A stretch of DNA of 64,000 bases from Longimicrobium sp. (GTDB lineage Bacteria > Gemmatimonadota > Gemmatimonadetes > Longimicrobiales > Longimicrobiaceae). Shown here in pieces: positions 44,438 through 54,561 of the stretch (position 1 is the first letter of the stretch; each line of letters begins with the position of its first letter). The translations under genes were made by a program, and so were the position numbers. A model generated the notes under the pieces. That model made no database searches and had not been told where the DNA came from. It saw nothing but the letters and a program-made list of their open reading frames with translations. Location of the stretch: positions 1-64,000 of the forward strand of contig NZ_DATIND010000140.1 in assembly GCF_035474595.1 (NCBI RefSeq), given 5' to 3'.

Positions 44438-46135
44438 ATGGACCTGCGCGACGCCACCATCCGCATCTACGAAAGCAGCGACCCCGGCGACGCCCTGCAC
44501 GCGCTGGGCCGCTCGCTCGCGGATTGCTTCGGCGTACGGCGCGCGGTCTGGCTGAACGCCGACGCGCGCCCCGCCGCCGCCTGGCCGCAGGACGCGCATC
44601 TTTCCCCCGCGCTGGCCGCGTTCGCCGCCGAAGCCGCATCTCCCTCCGTCCGCCCGCTCGCTTCCGACTTTCCCGCCAACGCCGCCGAGAATGCCGGGGA
44701 TGCCGGGGATGCCGGCGCCGACGCGCTCGCCCTGCCGCTCGGCGAGAACGCCGGCGCGCTGGTCCTCGTCGCCCGCTCGGGCGCGTTCGCGGAGATGGAG
44801 AAGTGGGAGGCGCTGGGGAAGGCGTTCGCGCTGGCCGCCGGCCGCCACCGCCGCGCCCGTCAGGTGGAGGAGGAGCGCGACATGCTCCGCCAGCGCGCCG
44901 AGGAGAGCGAGGCGCTCCACGTCCTGGGCTTGGCCGCCAACCGCACGCTGGACCCCGACGAGGTGCTGACGCTGGTGGCGCGCTTCACCCGCACGCTGCT
45001 GGGCGCGCACTACGTCACGGTGAACACGCTGGCCGAGGGGCGCATCCGCACCGTGGCCGCCGTCGGTCTGCGGGTGGACGCGACGGCGGACGACCCGTTC
45101 GCCGCCCGCGTGGCCGCCGCGCGCAAGCCGCTGACGCTGCAGGCGGACGAGAGTGGCGCCGTTCCCGAGCCCTACCACGCCGCCGAGGGGATGCGGGTGG
45201 GGCTGGGCGTTCCCCTGGCTCTCTTCGGCGAGACCTTCGGCGCGCTGGTGATCGGGTACCGCCGCCCGTACGACCTGGCCCCGCGCGACACCCGTCTCGC
45301 GCTTACGCTGGCCGGCCACGCGGCGGTGGCCATCAGCAACGCGCGGCTGCACGGCGCGCTGGCGCAGCGCACCCGCGAGCTGGAGCGCGCCAACGAGGAG
45401 CTGCGGTGGACCACCGAGGCCAAGGACCGCTTCTTCGCCTCGATGAGCCACGAGCTGCGCACCCCGCTGAACTCCATCCTGGGCTACCAGAGCCTGCTGC
45501 TGGAGGGCGTGGTGGGCGAGATGCCGGCGCAGGTGAAGTCGTTCCTGGAGCGCGCGCAGAAGTCCACCCGCAACCTGCTGCACCTGGTGAACGACGTCCT
45601 GGACCTGTCCAAGCTTGAGGCGGGGAAGATGGAGCTGGTGATCGTGCCCGCGCGGGTGCGCTCGATTGTGGAGGAGGTGCTGGCCACCATCGAGCCGCTG
45701 GCCGCCGCGCGCCAGATCGCGGTGGAGGTGGCGCCCTGGCCGCCGCTGCCGCCCATCGAGACCGACGCCGACCGGGTGCGGCAGATCCTGATCAACCTCC
45801 TTTCCAACGCCGTGAAGTTCACCGACCAGGGCGCGGTCACGATCACCGCCGCGCACGGCGGCGACGGCGTGAGCGGCGACGGATCGCTGGCGGGATGGGT
45901 GGAGGTGCACGTGGCCGACACGGGCCCGGGGATCGCGTCCGAGAACCAGGAGCGGATCTTCCACGAGTTCGAGCAGATCGTGGGCGCCACCTCGCGCGGC
46001 GGCACGGGGCTGGGGCTTCCCATCTCGCGCAAGCTGGCCCGCCTGCTGGGCGGCGACCTGACGGTGGACAGCATTCCCGGCCACGGCTCCACCTTCACCC
46101 TTCGCCTCCCGCTGCGCCCGCATGAGCACCACTGA
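44438..46135 (+). CDS. cytosolic GAF-domain sensor histidine kinase
   Basis: 565 residues from ATG 44438. N-terminal degenerate GAF-like region, then a GAF domain (about 165-315: VLGLAANRTLDPDEVLTLVA, LGVPLALFGETFGALVIGYR), a short coiled coil and a complete kinase core: H-box FFASMSHELRTPLNSILGYQ (His about 342), N-box ILINLLSNAVKFT, G1 VADTGPGI, F-box IFHEF, G2 GGTGLGLPISRKLARLLGG. No membrane segment. No response regulator gene is adjacent. The last 14 bp overlap the TPR gene. A hairpin (gcgggcg/cgcccgc, 44386-44412) precedes the start; otherwise the 370-bp gap upstream holds nothing I can support. Confidence 0.9.
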   Translation: MDLRDATIRIYESSDPGDALHALGRSLADCFGVRRAVWLNADARPAAAWPQDAHLSPALAAFAAEAASPSVRPLASDFPANAAENAGDAGDAGADALALPLGENAGALVLVARSGAFAEMEKWEALGKAFALAAGRHRRARQVEEERDMLRQRAEESEALHVLGLAANRTLDPDEVLTLVARFTRTLLGAHYVTVNTLAEGRIRTVAAVGLRVDATADDPFAARVAAARKPLTLQADESGAVPEPYHAAEGMRVGLGVPLALFGETFGALVIGYRRPYDLAPRDTRLALTLAGHAAVAISNARLHGALAQRTRELERANEELRWTTEAKDRFFASMSHELRTPLNSILGYQSLLLEGVVGEMPAQVKSFLERAQKSTRNLLHLVNDVLDLSKLEAGKMELVIVPARVRSIVEEVLATIEPLAAARQIAVEVAPWPPLPPIETDADRVRQILINLLSNAVKFTDQGAVTITAAHGGDGVSGDGSLAGWVEVHVADTGPGIASENQERIFHEFEQIVGATSRGGTGLGLPISRKLARLLGGDLTVDSIPGHGSTFTLRLPLRPHEHH

Positions 46136-47144
46136 GGCACGGCCGGCTCACGCCGAGCTCGCGGAGCGGGCACAGGAGGAAGAGCACCTCGGCCGGTGGG
46201 AGGCGGCCGCGGCGGCATACGCACACTCATTTCGTGCCGCGATTCTCGCGAACGACGTGGAGTCCGCCGCCGACGCGCTGCGGGGCCAGGGACGGGTGCT
46301 GATCCAGGAGGAACGGTACGACGACGCGGAGGAGCTGGTGGAGCTCAGTCGCGAGATCGCCGAGCGGGCGGGCGTTGTCCAGTCGGCGGCGCGCGCGCTG
46401 AACGTGCTGGGGATCATCCGCTTCAAGCAGCGCCGCTGGGAGCAGGCGCGGGCCTACTACGATGCCGCGCTGGAGCGGGCGATCGACGTCGGCGACGACG
46501 ATCTGGCCGGTTTGGCGCTCCAGAACGCCGGAGTGATCGCCTACTACCTGGGCGACCTCCGCGAGGCGCGCGCACTGTACCTGGAGAGCATCGGCTCGTT
46601 CGTCCGCTCCGGAAACAGCGGCAACGCGCTTCTGACCTACAACAATCTCGGCCTCGCCTGCGTAAACCTGCGCGACTGGCTGGAGGCGGACATCTACTAT
46701 TCGCGCGGGATAGAGATCGCCGAGCGGCACTCCAAATCTCCGCTCCTGGCAAAGCTTTACGGAAACAGGGCAGAGGCCCTGATCCACATCGGCGAGCTCG
46801 ACGAGGCCACCCTGTCCCTGCGGAAGGCGGAGATCGCCGCCGACGCGGTGGGTGACCGGGACGCGATGGCGGACGTCTATCGGCTGCGGGGGATGATCGC
46901 GCGGACCGGGGGCGATTTCGACACTGCCGAAACGGCGGTGCTCCGCGCGCTGGAGCTGGCAACCGACCCGTCGATGGAGCGCGCCGAGGCATACCGGGAG
47001 ATGGCGGCGCTCCGGGCGGCGGAGGGGCTCACGGAAGACGCCCGGAGCGCATTCCGCGCCGCGAGCGAGATCTACCGCAATCTGGGAGGTGATGCGTACG
47101 CGGCGACCACGGAAGTGGAGCTTGCGGCACTGGACCGGGTATGA
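46122..47144 (+). CDS. TPR-repeat protein coupled to the histidine kinase
   Basis: 340 residues, almost entirely TPR repeats (about eight), for example ALNVLGIIRFKQRRWEQARA, AGVIAYYLGDLREARALYLE, YNNLGLACVNLRDWLEADIY. The ATG lies inside the kinase 3' end, so the pair is translated together. No signal peptide. It resembles, in organisation only, RRNPP-type TPR receptors of peptide signals; a small secreted lipoprotein is encoded 135 bp downstream. No DNA-binding domain is present, so it would work through the kinase or another protein. Confidence 0.85.
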   Translation: MSTTEARPAHAELAERAQEEEHLGRWEAAAAAYAHSFRAAILANDVESAADALRGQGRVLIQEERYDDAEELVELSREIAERAGVVQSAARALNVLGIIRFKQRRWEQARAYYDAALERAIDVGDDDLAGLALQNAGVIAYYLGDLREARALYLESIGSFVRSGNSGNALLTYNNLGLACVNLRDWLEADIYYSRGIEIAERHSKSPLLAKLYGNRAEALIHIGELDEATLSLRKAEIAADAVGDRDAMADVYRLRGMIARTGGDFDTAETAVLRALELATDPSMERAEAYREMAALRAAEGLTEDARSAFRAASEIYRNLGGDAYAATTEVELAALDRV

Positions 47145-47278
47145 AGGAAGGTCGGAGGTGGGCAAACTTTTCGGGCCAAGGCGTTCGCGCGTCTCCGAGG
47201 GTGTGATACGCGAGGCGGCACGGGAGTTGCCCTCCGGCAGAGCATGATCGCCGGAAACCGCAGCGCATTGGAGGAACG

Positions 47279-47521
47279 ATGAGTCGGTTGTCACGCCTCA
47301 TTCCAGCACTTGTCGTAACGGTCCTCCTTTCCGCTTGCGGGGGAGCGGGTGCGGATACACCTCTATCCCCGGCCGGCCCGCGCCTCGATGGCGGCGGCGT
47401 GCTCGTGGGAGGCAACGTAGTCGACACCACCACCCAGTCCTCGTCGGGCACCTCCACCACGACGGACGTACCCCCGGATAGCACGTCGCGCGGCGGCGGA
47501 GTGCTGGTGGGGGGAAACTGA
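47279..47521 (+). CDS. tiny lipoprotein with duplicated GGGVLVGGN motif
   Basis: 80 residues; GGAGG sits just before the ATG. Signal and lipobox LLSAC (Cys20) are followed by a short mature part with the motif GGGVLVGGN twice, once in the middle (about 38-46) and once as the exact C-terminus, separated by a Ser/Thr-rich linker (TTTQSSSGTSTTTDVPPDST). No Cys other than the lipidated one. Function unknown; the conserved, exposed C-terminus would suit a processed peptide signal or a ligand for a partner protein. A strong terminator follows. Confidence 0.75.
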   Translation: MSRLSRLIPALVVTVLLSACGGAGADTPLSPAGPRLDGGGVLVGGNVVDTTTQSSSGTSTTTDVPPDSTSRGGGVLVGGN

Positions 47522-47548
47522 CCCGCCTCACGCCCGCTCGGTTTTCGC

Positions 47549-47570
47549 AAGGCCCGCTTCGGCGGGCCTT
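47549..47570 (+). terminator. UUCG-loop terminator
   Basis: aaggcccgc/gcgggcctt stem closed by a ttcg tetraloop and followed by ttcgctttt; ends the kinase-TPR-lipoprotein unit. Confidence 0.92.
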
Positions 47571-47722
47571 TCGCTTTTAGGTGCCGGGCGTGCACCGGTT
47601 TGGTGTATGTGCCGTGAATCAGGGCACGCAGCGCGCGGGTCGGTTAAAGATTCGGATTGTACGGAATCACGACACTGGCGGCGAGCCCCGCCCCGGGCCG
47701 CGCCGGTCGAGGGTGACCTTCA

Positions 47723-49117
47723 TCACGGTTTCGGCTTGATCTTGCCGGCGGCCTTCAGCGCCTCGTGCTCGGTGAGCTTCGTGGCCGCGGTGGTGCGCGC
47801 GGTCTCGATCTCCGTGTAGTAGTTGTTCAGGGCCTTGAACTCCTCGCGGAGGATGGAGGTCTGGCCCTGCCAGTATTCCGCGTCCGCTTCGTCGGGCGAG
47901 CTGGACTGCTGGTAGGCCATGTTCCACTCGTCTCCCAGCGCGGAGATCTTCTGCTTCACCACGGCCAGGAGCGGACCGGCGATGAAGCCGATCCGCCGGA
48001 AGATGTCGCGCCCGTAGTCGGTGGTCTTGTCGCCCAGGTAGACGGGCGGGGCGTAGTAGTTGTACTGGTGGAACGCCTTGTTGACGTCGTCAGGCGTGAA
48101 GCTGTCCTGGAGGTACAGCCCGGTTCCCGCCGCCACCATCCCCGAGAAGTTCGCGCCCAGCGTCTTCGTGTACGCCTCCAGCCCCTCCGCCCAGCTGGGG
48201 AACTTCTGCAGGTTGCCGTGCGCCGTCCCGATGTTGCCCTTGGGACCGCCCATCAGCGAGAACATGTTGTGGTACACCTCGCCCCCGTTCCCCTTCGCGA
48301 AATCCGACTCGAGCGACCCCTGGGCCATGATGAACACCCCGGCGAAGGTCGAGTATCCCTTGCCCTTGGCCCACAGGAACGCGTCCCACCCGGCGTCGCC
48401 CAGGAAGCCGATCTTGTACGCCTCGATCCAGGTGGGCTTCTGCCCCTTCTTCTCGGTGAAGGCGTACTGGTCGATCACGCCTTTCTTCTTGTAGGGCGTG
48501 AGCGTGGGCTCGTCCTGCATCTGCACCGCGCCGGGAGATGGGGACGATGCCGCGGCGGCGGCACGGGGCGCGTAGGCGTCCAGCAGCGGCTCGGCGGAGC
48601 GGCCCTGCTCCACGCGCTCGGCGACGGCGTCGGCGTGGCGCTCGTGGCGGTCGCCCGCGCGGCCGATGCCGTCCGCGAAACCGATCTCCCCGCGCTGCTG
48701 GACGACGTGCGCCGCCTCGTGCGCCGCGGTCCGCAGCGTGGGCGACTCCCGGAACGCGACCCGGCCGCCGGATGCGTACGCCCTGGCGCCGATGCTTCCG
48801 GCCGCGGCCGCCGCCTCTCCGCCGACGTGCGCGCGCACGGACGAGAGGTCGTGGCGCCCGAACGCGCGCTGGATCGCCTCGCCGTGCGGGAGCGGCGCCC
48901 CCGTGCCGCGGAGGCCCGCTTGCGCCGTCTCCCGCACCGCGTGCCCCGAGGGCGGGTGGACCGGGACGGCGGCGAAGTCGTGTCCCCCGGCCGCCGGCGC
49001 GGCGGAGGCCGTGCCGCCGGGCGCCTCCGCCGCCAGCGAACGGCGCGGGGAAACGAGCGGCGACGGGATCGGCGGGGCGGGCGCGACGGCCTTCTTCTGC
49101 AGCGGCGTCTTCATCAT
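47723..49117 (-). CDS. DUF4157 (eCIS-type) protein with glucosaminidase-like C-terminus
   Basis: 464 residues. A Pro/Ala-rich N-terminus is followed by a DUF4157 domain (about 60-150) with the zinc-protease-like [12 protein letters not shown] motif. The C-terminal half contains [20 protein letters not shown] then [10 protein letters not shown], which resembles the catalytic region of glucosaminidase/FlgJ-type peptidoglycan hydrolases. DUF4157 is widespread in effectors of extracellular contractile injection systems and related polymorphic toxins. No injection-system genes are in the window. ATG 49117 and the adjacent ATG 49114 are both possible starts. Confidence 0.8.
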   Translation of the reverse strand: MMKTPLQKKAVAPAPPIPSPLVSPRRSLAAEAPGGTASAAPAAGGHDFAAVPVHPPSGHAVRETAQAGLRGTGAPLPHGEAIQRAFGRHDLSSVRAHVGGEAAAAAGSIGARAYASGGRVAFRESPTLRTAAHEAAHVVQQRGEIGFADGIGRAGDRHERHADAVAERVEQGRSAEPLLDAYAPRAAAAASSPSPGAVQMQDEPTLTPYKKKGVIDQYAFTEKKGQKPTWIEAYKIGFLGDAGWDAFLWAKGKGYSTFAGVFIMAQGSLESDFAKGNGGEVYHNMFSLMGGPKGNIGTAHGNLQKFPSWAEGLEAYTKTLGANFSGMVAAGTGLYLQDSFTPDDVNKAFHQYNYYAPPVYLGDKTTDYGRDIFRRIGFIAGPLLAVVKQKISALGDEWNMAYQQSSSPDEADAEYWQGQTSILREEFKALNNYYTEIETARTTAATKLTEHEALKAAGKIKPKP

Positions 49118-49398
49118 CTCCACTCTTCCAGAGATCGGTATCCGCGGACGGACCGGAATCCCCCCACGCAGCATGGATGGCTCCATCCGCGGCGGGCGTC
49201 AACGGATTCGCGCTGGAGCAGATCGGCGGGATGGCGTACCCCGGAGACACTCCGTTCCATCTTCCTCGCGAGCGGTCCCACATTGCCCGGGCACGGCGGG
49301 TGCGTACGAAACCGCGGGGGCCGGGGTCCGTAGATCCGGCTATGGCCGGTGCGCTTGCCCGGCCGGTGCTTTCGCACGCTCTGAGAACGGAGACGGTC

Positions 49399-50862
49399 AT
49401 GGACAACAATCCCTTGAACAACCCGGGCGGCGGCGGTGGTCAGACACCGCCCACGCCCGACACCCACGGGTCCGGCGGCTACGGCGGCAGCACCGGCGGC
49501 GCCGACCCGCTGGGCGGCGGCACCTCCGGCAGCGGGTCGTCCGGCCTGGGCGGCCCGGATTCGTCCGGGTCCGGCTCGGCGGGCAGCTCCGGCGGAAGCG
49601 GCTCCGGGAGCGGCGGCGCGGCCGGGTGGGGATCGACGGGCTCGGCCGGCGGCACGGGCGGCACGTCGGGCGTGGGCGGCTCCGGCGGCAGCGGCTCGGG
49701 GAGCGGCGGCGCGGCGGGATGGGGATCGACCGGATCGGCCGGCTCCACTGGCTCGAGCGGATCGACGGGATCGACCGGATCGACCGGATCGACCGGATCG
49801 ACGGGCGGCTCCGGCGGATCGGACGCGGGGCCGGGCTACACCGCGGGCGGCGGATCGTCGTCGGGCACGGGGTCGACGGGTGGCGAGTCCGGCGGCGAAA
49901 GCTCCGGCGGGCGGCGGGATCCGTTCGAGGACCTGGGCTCGCGGATCGAGTCGGCGCTGCACGACCTGCGGCCGAAGCTGAAGAGCGTGTTCCAGGAGCT
50001 GGACTCGCGCATCGACGCGGCGCTGGAGGACGTGAAGCCGAAGGTGAGCGACGCCCGCGACCGCGTCCGCCCGCGCGTCGACAACCTCGTGAGCGAGGTG
50101 CAGCCGCGGGTAGACGCGCTCCTGTCGCGCATCCAGAACGCCATCGACGGGCTGCGCAAGGACTTCGAGACGCGCGCCGACCGTGCCGAGGAGCGCCGCG
50201 GCGGGACCGGCGCCGCGGACGACGGCATGCCGCCGCCGGACAGCACCACGGCGGCGTCGGGCACCGGCTACGGAAGCGGAACCACGCCCGGCGGCACCGC
50301 GGGCTACGGCAGTGGCGGCGCGTCGCCCGGCGCGAGCGGCTCGGGCGCTCCGATGGGCGGCACCGGCACGGGAACGTCGTCCACCTCGTCGGGACTGGAC
50401 TCCACGCCGTCGGGGGGCACGACGGGCACCGGCGCCAGCGGCGGGTCGCACGGGTTCGGCATCGGCGGCACGGAGGGCGGCTCGTCTTCCTCCGGCCTCG
50501 GCGGCTCGACCTCCGGTTCTTCGCCGGGTCTGGGGGAATCGGCGTCCGGCGGTTCGCCTTCCTCCGGCCTGGGCGGTTCGTCGTCCGGCCTGGGTGGTTC
50601 GGCGGGAGGGTCGTCGTCTTCCTCCGGCCTTGGCGGATCGTCGTCGGGGCTTGGCGGCTCGACGGGCGGATCGTCGGGGAGCGGGACGGGCGGGACCACG
50701 ACGACGTGGCCGCGCGAGGACGAGGACACGAAGCCGGGCGACCCGCCGATCGAGGAGCGCTTCGGGCAGCGCTCCGGCGCGGGCGGAAGCGCGCTGGACG
50801 ACTCGACGGCCGACAAGCCGGGCGAGGGTGGCACCGGCTCGTCCGGAAGCTCCAACTCGTAA
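49399..50862 (+). CDS. large Gly/Ser-rich low-complexity protein with central helical segment
   Basis: 487 residues. Residues 1-170 and 275-487 are almost pure Gly/Ser/Thr, with internal repeats such as GSGSGSGGAAGWGSTGSAG twice and GST/GSS runs. Residues about 175-265 are an amphipathic helical segment with repeated PK/PR-V-D-x-L/V units (LRPKLKSVFQELDSRIDAAL, EDVKPKVSDARDRVRPRVDN), reminiscent of apolipoprotein- or LEA-like helices. No signal peptide is visible. A 9-bp DNA repeat (gatcgaccg) underlies the GST run at 49767-49805. Function unknown. Confidence 0.75.
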   Translation: MDNNPLNNPGGGGGQTPPTPDTHGSGGYGGSTGGADPLGGGTSGSGSSGLGGPDSSGSGSAGSSGGSGSGSGGAAGWGSTGSAGGTGGTSGVGGSGGSGSGSGGAAGWGSTGSAGSTGSSGSTGSTGSTGSTGSTGGSGGSDAGPGYTAGGGSSSGTGSTGGESGGESSGGRRDPFEDLGSRIESALHDLRPKLKSVFQELDSRIDAALEDVKPKVSDARDRVRPRVDNLVSEVQPRVDALLSRIQNAIDGLRKDFETRADRAEERRGGTGAADDGMPPPDSTTAASGTGYGSGTTPGGTAGYGSGGASPGASGSGAPMGGTGTGTSSTSSGLDSTPSGGTTGTGASGGSHGFGIGGTEGGSSSSGLGGSTSGSSPGLGESASGGSPSSGLGGSSSGLGGSAGGSSSSSGLGGSSSGLGGSTGGSSGSGTGGTTTTWPREDEDTKPGDPPIEERFGQRSGAGGSALDDSTADKPGEGGTGSSGSSNS

Positions 50863-50881
50863 CCGGCTGAAGGGTTGAACG

Positions 50882-50914
50882 GCGCCGGCCGCGGATCGCA
50901 TCCGCGGCCGGCGC
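50882..50914 (+). terminator. strong terminator hairpin
   Basis: 15-bp perfect stem gcgccggccgcggat and its complement, cgc loop, then tgctttta; follows the Gly/Ser protein gene. Confidence 0.9.
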
Positions 50915-50926
50915 TGCTTTTATCAC

Positions 50927-51023
50927 ACGGAGGGAGCGGAGGGAGCGGAGGAAGCGGAGGAAGAGGAGGGGATTCCGCACGTGACGAGATCCCCTCCGTT
51001 ACCTCCGCTTCCTCCGTGTGATG
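50927..51023. repeat. long imperfect hairpin of CGGAGG units
   Basis: atcacacggagggagcgg ... ccgcttcctccgtgtgat. The arms are made of tandem cggagg-type hexamers. It is related in style to the CGGAG hairpin family elsewhere in the window. The remaining 300 bp up to 51338 look empty. Confidence 0.7.
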
Positions 51024-51337
51024 CACTGCTGTTCACCAGCCGATCTCCCGTCGCTGGTTGTTCCATCTTCCCCATCGATCGGGGTTCCTTTCGGGTCACG
51101 GACGCGCACCCCATCCGCCAATCTGCTACAACATTTGACGTCAGACAGTATCCGACGTATAATCCACCCGCCAATCCAAGTGTCGCAGTTCCCACGCAGG
51201 AACAGCCGAGGGCGGCGGAAGCTCGCCCCCACGCGGCCTGTTCGCGCCCGTGCGTTCGATCCCGACGCACATCCATTCGGGGCCACCGCGACTCCCATCC
51301 CATAACCCTGCAGCCGATTCCCCGGAAAGGAGAACCG

Positions 51338-52441
51338 GTGCGCATTCCCCCCGCACTCCGCCGCGCCCTTGCGCCCATGCTGGCCTGCGCCGCGCTCGCA
51401 TCGTGCACGCAAGGCGGCGACACCATCCTCATCGGCACCGCCGGCCCGTTCAAGGAAGCCTACGCCACCATGGTGCGCCACGCCGTGGAGATGGCCGCCG
51501 ACGAGGTGAACGCCCGCGGCGGCATCGGCGGGCGGCGCCTGCAGGTGGTGGCCGTCGACGACGAGGGCGACGGCGTGAAGGCCGGCGCCGTGGCCCGCGG
51601 CTTCTACGAGAACCCCGGCATCGTCGGTGTCGTCGGCCACGCCAACTCGGGCGGCACCGTGGGCGCCGCGCCCGAGTACGACCGCGGCCTGCCCGCCATC
51701 GTTCCCAGCGCCACCTCGCCCGAGATCACCGGCATCTCGCCGTGGGTCTTTCGCGTGACCGTGAACGACTCGGTGAACGGCGCCAACCTGGCCCGCTACG
51801 CCGCGCGGCTGGACCGCCGCCGCGTGGTGGTGCTCTACGAGAACAACGTCTACGGCCGCGGGCTGGCGCAGGCGTTCCTGGCCGCCTACCCCGGCAAGCC
51901 GCTGGGCGTGGACCCCATCGCCGGCGACGGGAGCAAGGTGGAGCCGTTCGTCTCGTACTACCGCGGCGTGCAGCCCGACCTGGTGTTCGTGGCGGGGACC
52001 GAGATGTCGGGCCGCGCGCTCCTGCGCGAGGCGCAGCGGCAGGGCTTCCGGCCGCAGTGGCTGGCGGGCGACGGGTGGCCCGGCGTGGCCGCCGACACCG
52101 CGGCGTCGGAAGGCGCGCTCATCGCCACGCCGGTGCGGCTGGACCGGACCGACGAGGGGCGCCACTTCGCCGAGGCGTTCCAGACGCGCTACGGCGTGCG
52201 CCCCGACGCCAACGCCGCCATGGCGTACGACGCCGCGATGCTGCTGGCGAAGGCCATCGAGGCGGTGGGGCCGGACCGCGCGGCGATCCGCGACTGGCTG
52301 GCCAAGGTGAAGGGCGGCAACGCCTTCCGCGGCGTGACCGGCGAGATCCGCTTCCGCCCCGACGGCGATCCCGACCGCGCGGGCTTCGTGATGACCCGGG
52401 TGCACGACGGCGCCCTCGTTCCGCTGGAGGACGCACGATGA
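51338..52441 (+). CDS. LIV-type periplasmic substrate-binding lipoprotein
   Basis: 367 residues from GTG 51338 (AAAGGAGAA upstream). Signal with lipobox LASC (Cys23). The type I periplasmic-binding fold follows: [103 protein letters not shown]. No ABC permease or ATPase gene is adjacent. Instead the stop overlaps the start of a chemoreceptor gene (ATGA), suggesting that it presents its ligand, probably an amino acid, to that receptor. Confidence 0.9.
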   Translation: MRIPPALRRALAPMLACAALASCTQGGDTILIGTAGPFKEAYATMVRHAVEMAADEVNARGGIGGRRLQVVAVDDEGDGVKAGAVARGFYENPGIVGVVGHANSGGTVGAAPEYDRGLPAIVPSATSPEITGISPWVFRVTVNDSVNGANLARYAARLDRRRVVVLYENNVYGRGLAQAFLAAYPGKPLGVDPIAGDGSKVEPFVSYYRGVQPDLVFVAGTEMSGRALLREAQRQGFRPQWLAGDGWPGVAADTAASEGALIATPVRLDRTDEGRHFAEAFQTRYGVRPDANAAMAYDAAMLLAKAIEAVGPDRAAIRDWLAKVKGGNAFRGVTGEIRFRPDGDPDRAGFVMTRVHDGALVPLEDAR

Positions 52442-54312
52442 GCCAGGTGGTCTCCCGCGGACAGATCCGCACACGGCTTCTCACCGGCTTCGGGGTGATG
52501 ATGGTCCTCCTCCTGGCCGCCGGCGCGGTAGGGTGGACGGCGCTCCGCTCGCTCTCGGCCTCCATCCGCACCGCCAACCAGGGCGTCGAGGAAGAGGCCC
52601 GCCTCAGCACCGCGCTGGCGACCGACGTCGCCCGCGAGATCGCCGTGGCGGCGCGCTACATCGAGGACACCGACCCGGCCGCGGCGGTGGCGTTCGACTC
52701 GCTGCGCTGGCACACGCACGCCACGCATCGCGCCCTGCGCCGCCGCGAGCTGCGGGCCGAGGACAAGGGGACGCTGGTGGGGATCGACCAGGCGCTCTCC
52801 GACGCCGAGGTGCGCTACGTGGTCGCCCGGCGGCTCAGGGAGATGGGGCGCGCCGCCGAGGCCGCCGCGCAGACCGACAGCGCCCGCGCCGTCGAGGCGG
52901 CCATGCTGGGCGATCTGGACCGGCTGGGCGATGCCAAGGCGAAGCGGCTGGGTGAGACCGCGGGCGCGCTGGAAGGCGCGGCGCAGCGGCGCGCCTGGCT
53001 CCTGGTGGCGCTGATCGCGGTCGCCGCGGTCGTGGCGACGGTCGTCGTGCTCCGCGTGGTGCGCTCCATCAGCGGGCCGCTGGACCGGCTGGCGCGCCAC
53101 GCCGGCGCGCTGGGCGAGGGCGACCTGACCGCCCGGACCACGGGCCACCTTCCCGGCGAGCTGGGGCTGCTGGCCGAGGCCATGAACCGCACCAGCGACT
53201 CGCTCTCGCGCATCGGCGCGGGGGCGGCGGGGGCGGCCGACAGCATCACCCGCTCGGCCGACGACCTTTCCGCCATCTCCGAGCAGCTGGCGGCGGCGGT
53301 GGGCGAGGTCACGCGGTCGATGACGCAGGTTTCCGGCGGCGCGGCCGACCAGGTGAAGCAGCTGCGCCGGGTGGACGACGCGCTGCGGGCCATGCTGGAC
53401 CAGGCGCGCAAGGTGGCGACGGAAGTCCGCGAGGTCTCCGGCCTGGCCGCGTCGATCGAGGAGGTCGCCCGCAGCCGCCGCGAGGAGACGGCCGGGGCGC
53501 TGCTCACGCTCATCCAGATCAAGCGCTCGGTGCAGGAGGCCGCGGCCGAGACCGAGGCGCTGCACGCCGCCGTCGCCGACATCAACTCCTTCGTGGAGAC
53601 GGTGGACGAGATCGCCGCGCAGACCAACCTCCTCGGCCTGAACGCGGCCATCGAGGCGGCGCGCGCGGGCGAGGAGGGCGCGGGCTTCGCCGTGGTCGCG
53701 GGCGAGGTGCGCAAGCTGGCCGGGCAGGCGCGCGCCGGCGCCGAGCGCGTGGCGGGGATCACCCGCACCGTGCGCCAGCGCGTGGAGTCCACCGCCCGCG
53801 CCATGACCGCCGGCGCGGCGCAGGTGGACGAGATCGAGCGGGTGGCGCAGCAGGTGGAGGCCGCGCTGGCCACGATCCTGGTGGCCGCCGAGCGCACCCG
53901 CGCCGCCGCCGAGAGCGTCACCTCCGCGGCCGAGGGGAACGCCGCCGCCGCGGTCGACGCGGCGTCCGGCATCGCCGCGGTGGCGGAGACGGCGGAGGTG
54001 CACGCCGAGACGGCGGAGGGCGTCCGCGCGGCCACCACGCAGCAGGAGAGCGCCTGCATCCTGGTGGCCGACGCCACACGGCGGCTGATCGGCAGCGCGG
54101 CCGAGCTGCGCGGCCTGGTCGGCAACCTCACCGTCGCCCCGGCCGAGGCGCCGAAGGAAGACCAGGAGGATCCGGGAGATGCGGAGCCGACGGCGGCGCC
54201 GAAGCCGTTCATCGACACTTCCGTCATCGATCCGAATCTCCTCACGCACGCCGACGGCATCAGCGCGCATGAGCGGCTGCGGCGCAGGCGGGTGATGGCG
54301 ATGCGCGACTAG
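52438..54312 (+). CDS. methyl-accepting chemotaxis protein
   Basis: 624 residues. TM1 at about 15-37, a four-helix-type periplasmic domain (38-180), TM2 at about 183-204, HAMP ([20 protein letters not shown]), then a long coiled coil with the hairpin tip [20 protein letters not shown] followed by [20 protein letters not shown], the universal CheA/CheW contact. The C-terminal tail (about 555-624) is acidic and then basic. It has no pentapeptide for CheR. The overlap with the binding-protein gene points to ligand sensing through that partner. Confidence 0.93.
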   Translation: MSQVVSRGQIRTRLLTGFGVMMVLLLAAGAVGWTALRSLSASIRTANQGVEEEARLSTALATDVAREIAVAARYIEDTDPAAAVAFDSLRWHTHATHRALRRRELRAEDKGTLVGIDQALSDAEVRYVVARRLREMGRAAEAAAQTDSARAVEAAMLGDLDRLGDAKAKRLGETAGALEGAAQRRAWLLVALIAVAAVVATVVVLRVVRSISGPLDRLARHAGALGEGDLTARTTGHLPGELGLLAEAMNRTSDSLSRIGAGAAGAADSITRSADDLSAISEQLAAAVGEVTRSMTQVSGGAADQVKQLRRVDDALRAMLDQARKVATEVREVSGLAASIEEVARSRREETAGALLTLIQIKRSVQEAAAETEALHAAVADINSFVETVDEIAAQTNLLGLNAAIEAARAGEEGAGFAVVAGEVRKLAGQARAGAERVAGITRTVRQRVESTARAMTAGAAQVDEIERVAQQVEAALATILVAAERTRAAAESVTSAAEGNAAAAVDAASGIAAVAETAEVHAETAEGVRAATTQQESACILVADATRRLIGSAAELRGLVGNLTVAPAEAPKEDQEDPGDAEPTAAPKPFIDTSVIDPNLLTHADGISAHERLRRRRVMAMRD

Positions 54313-54319
54313 CATCGGC

Positions 54320-54395
54320 GGATCTCACGCGGAGGCGCGGAGACGCGGGGGCGCTGCCATGCACCTCCGCGTCTCCGCGTCTCCGCGTGAGATCC
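54320..54395. repeat. CGGAG hairpin repeat, copy 3
   Basis: ggatctcacgcggaggcgcg at one end and its near-complement ending ccgcgtgagatcc at the other; the clearest copy of the family. Confidence 0.8.
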
Positions 54396-54561
54396 AGCGA
54401 TGCCGGGGAGACGCGGAACAATCGTCCAGCCGCGGCGGTCTCATCCCCCGCATTCCCCATCGATGCATCGATAAGCCGCGCCGGGCGCTGGCCCGGCGCG
54501 GCCGGACGCGCTAGTGTGAACGCTCGCCGGAATTGCCCCCGAACCGCCTGAACGACACCGG

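Noticed and set aside
49767-49805. Noncoding minisatellite (gatcgaccg units)
   Set aside because: The array is in frame and encodes the GST repeats of the Gly/Ser protein, so coding explains it.
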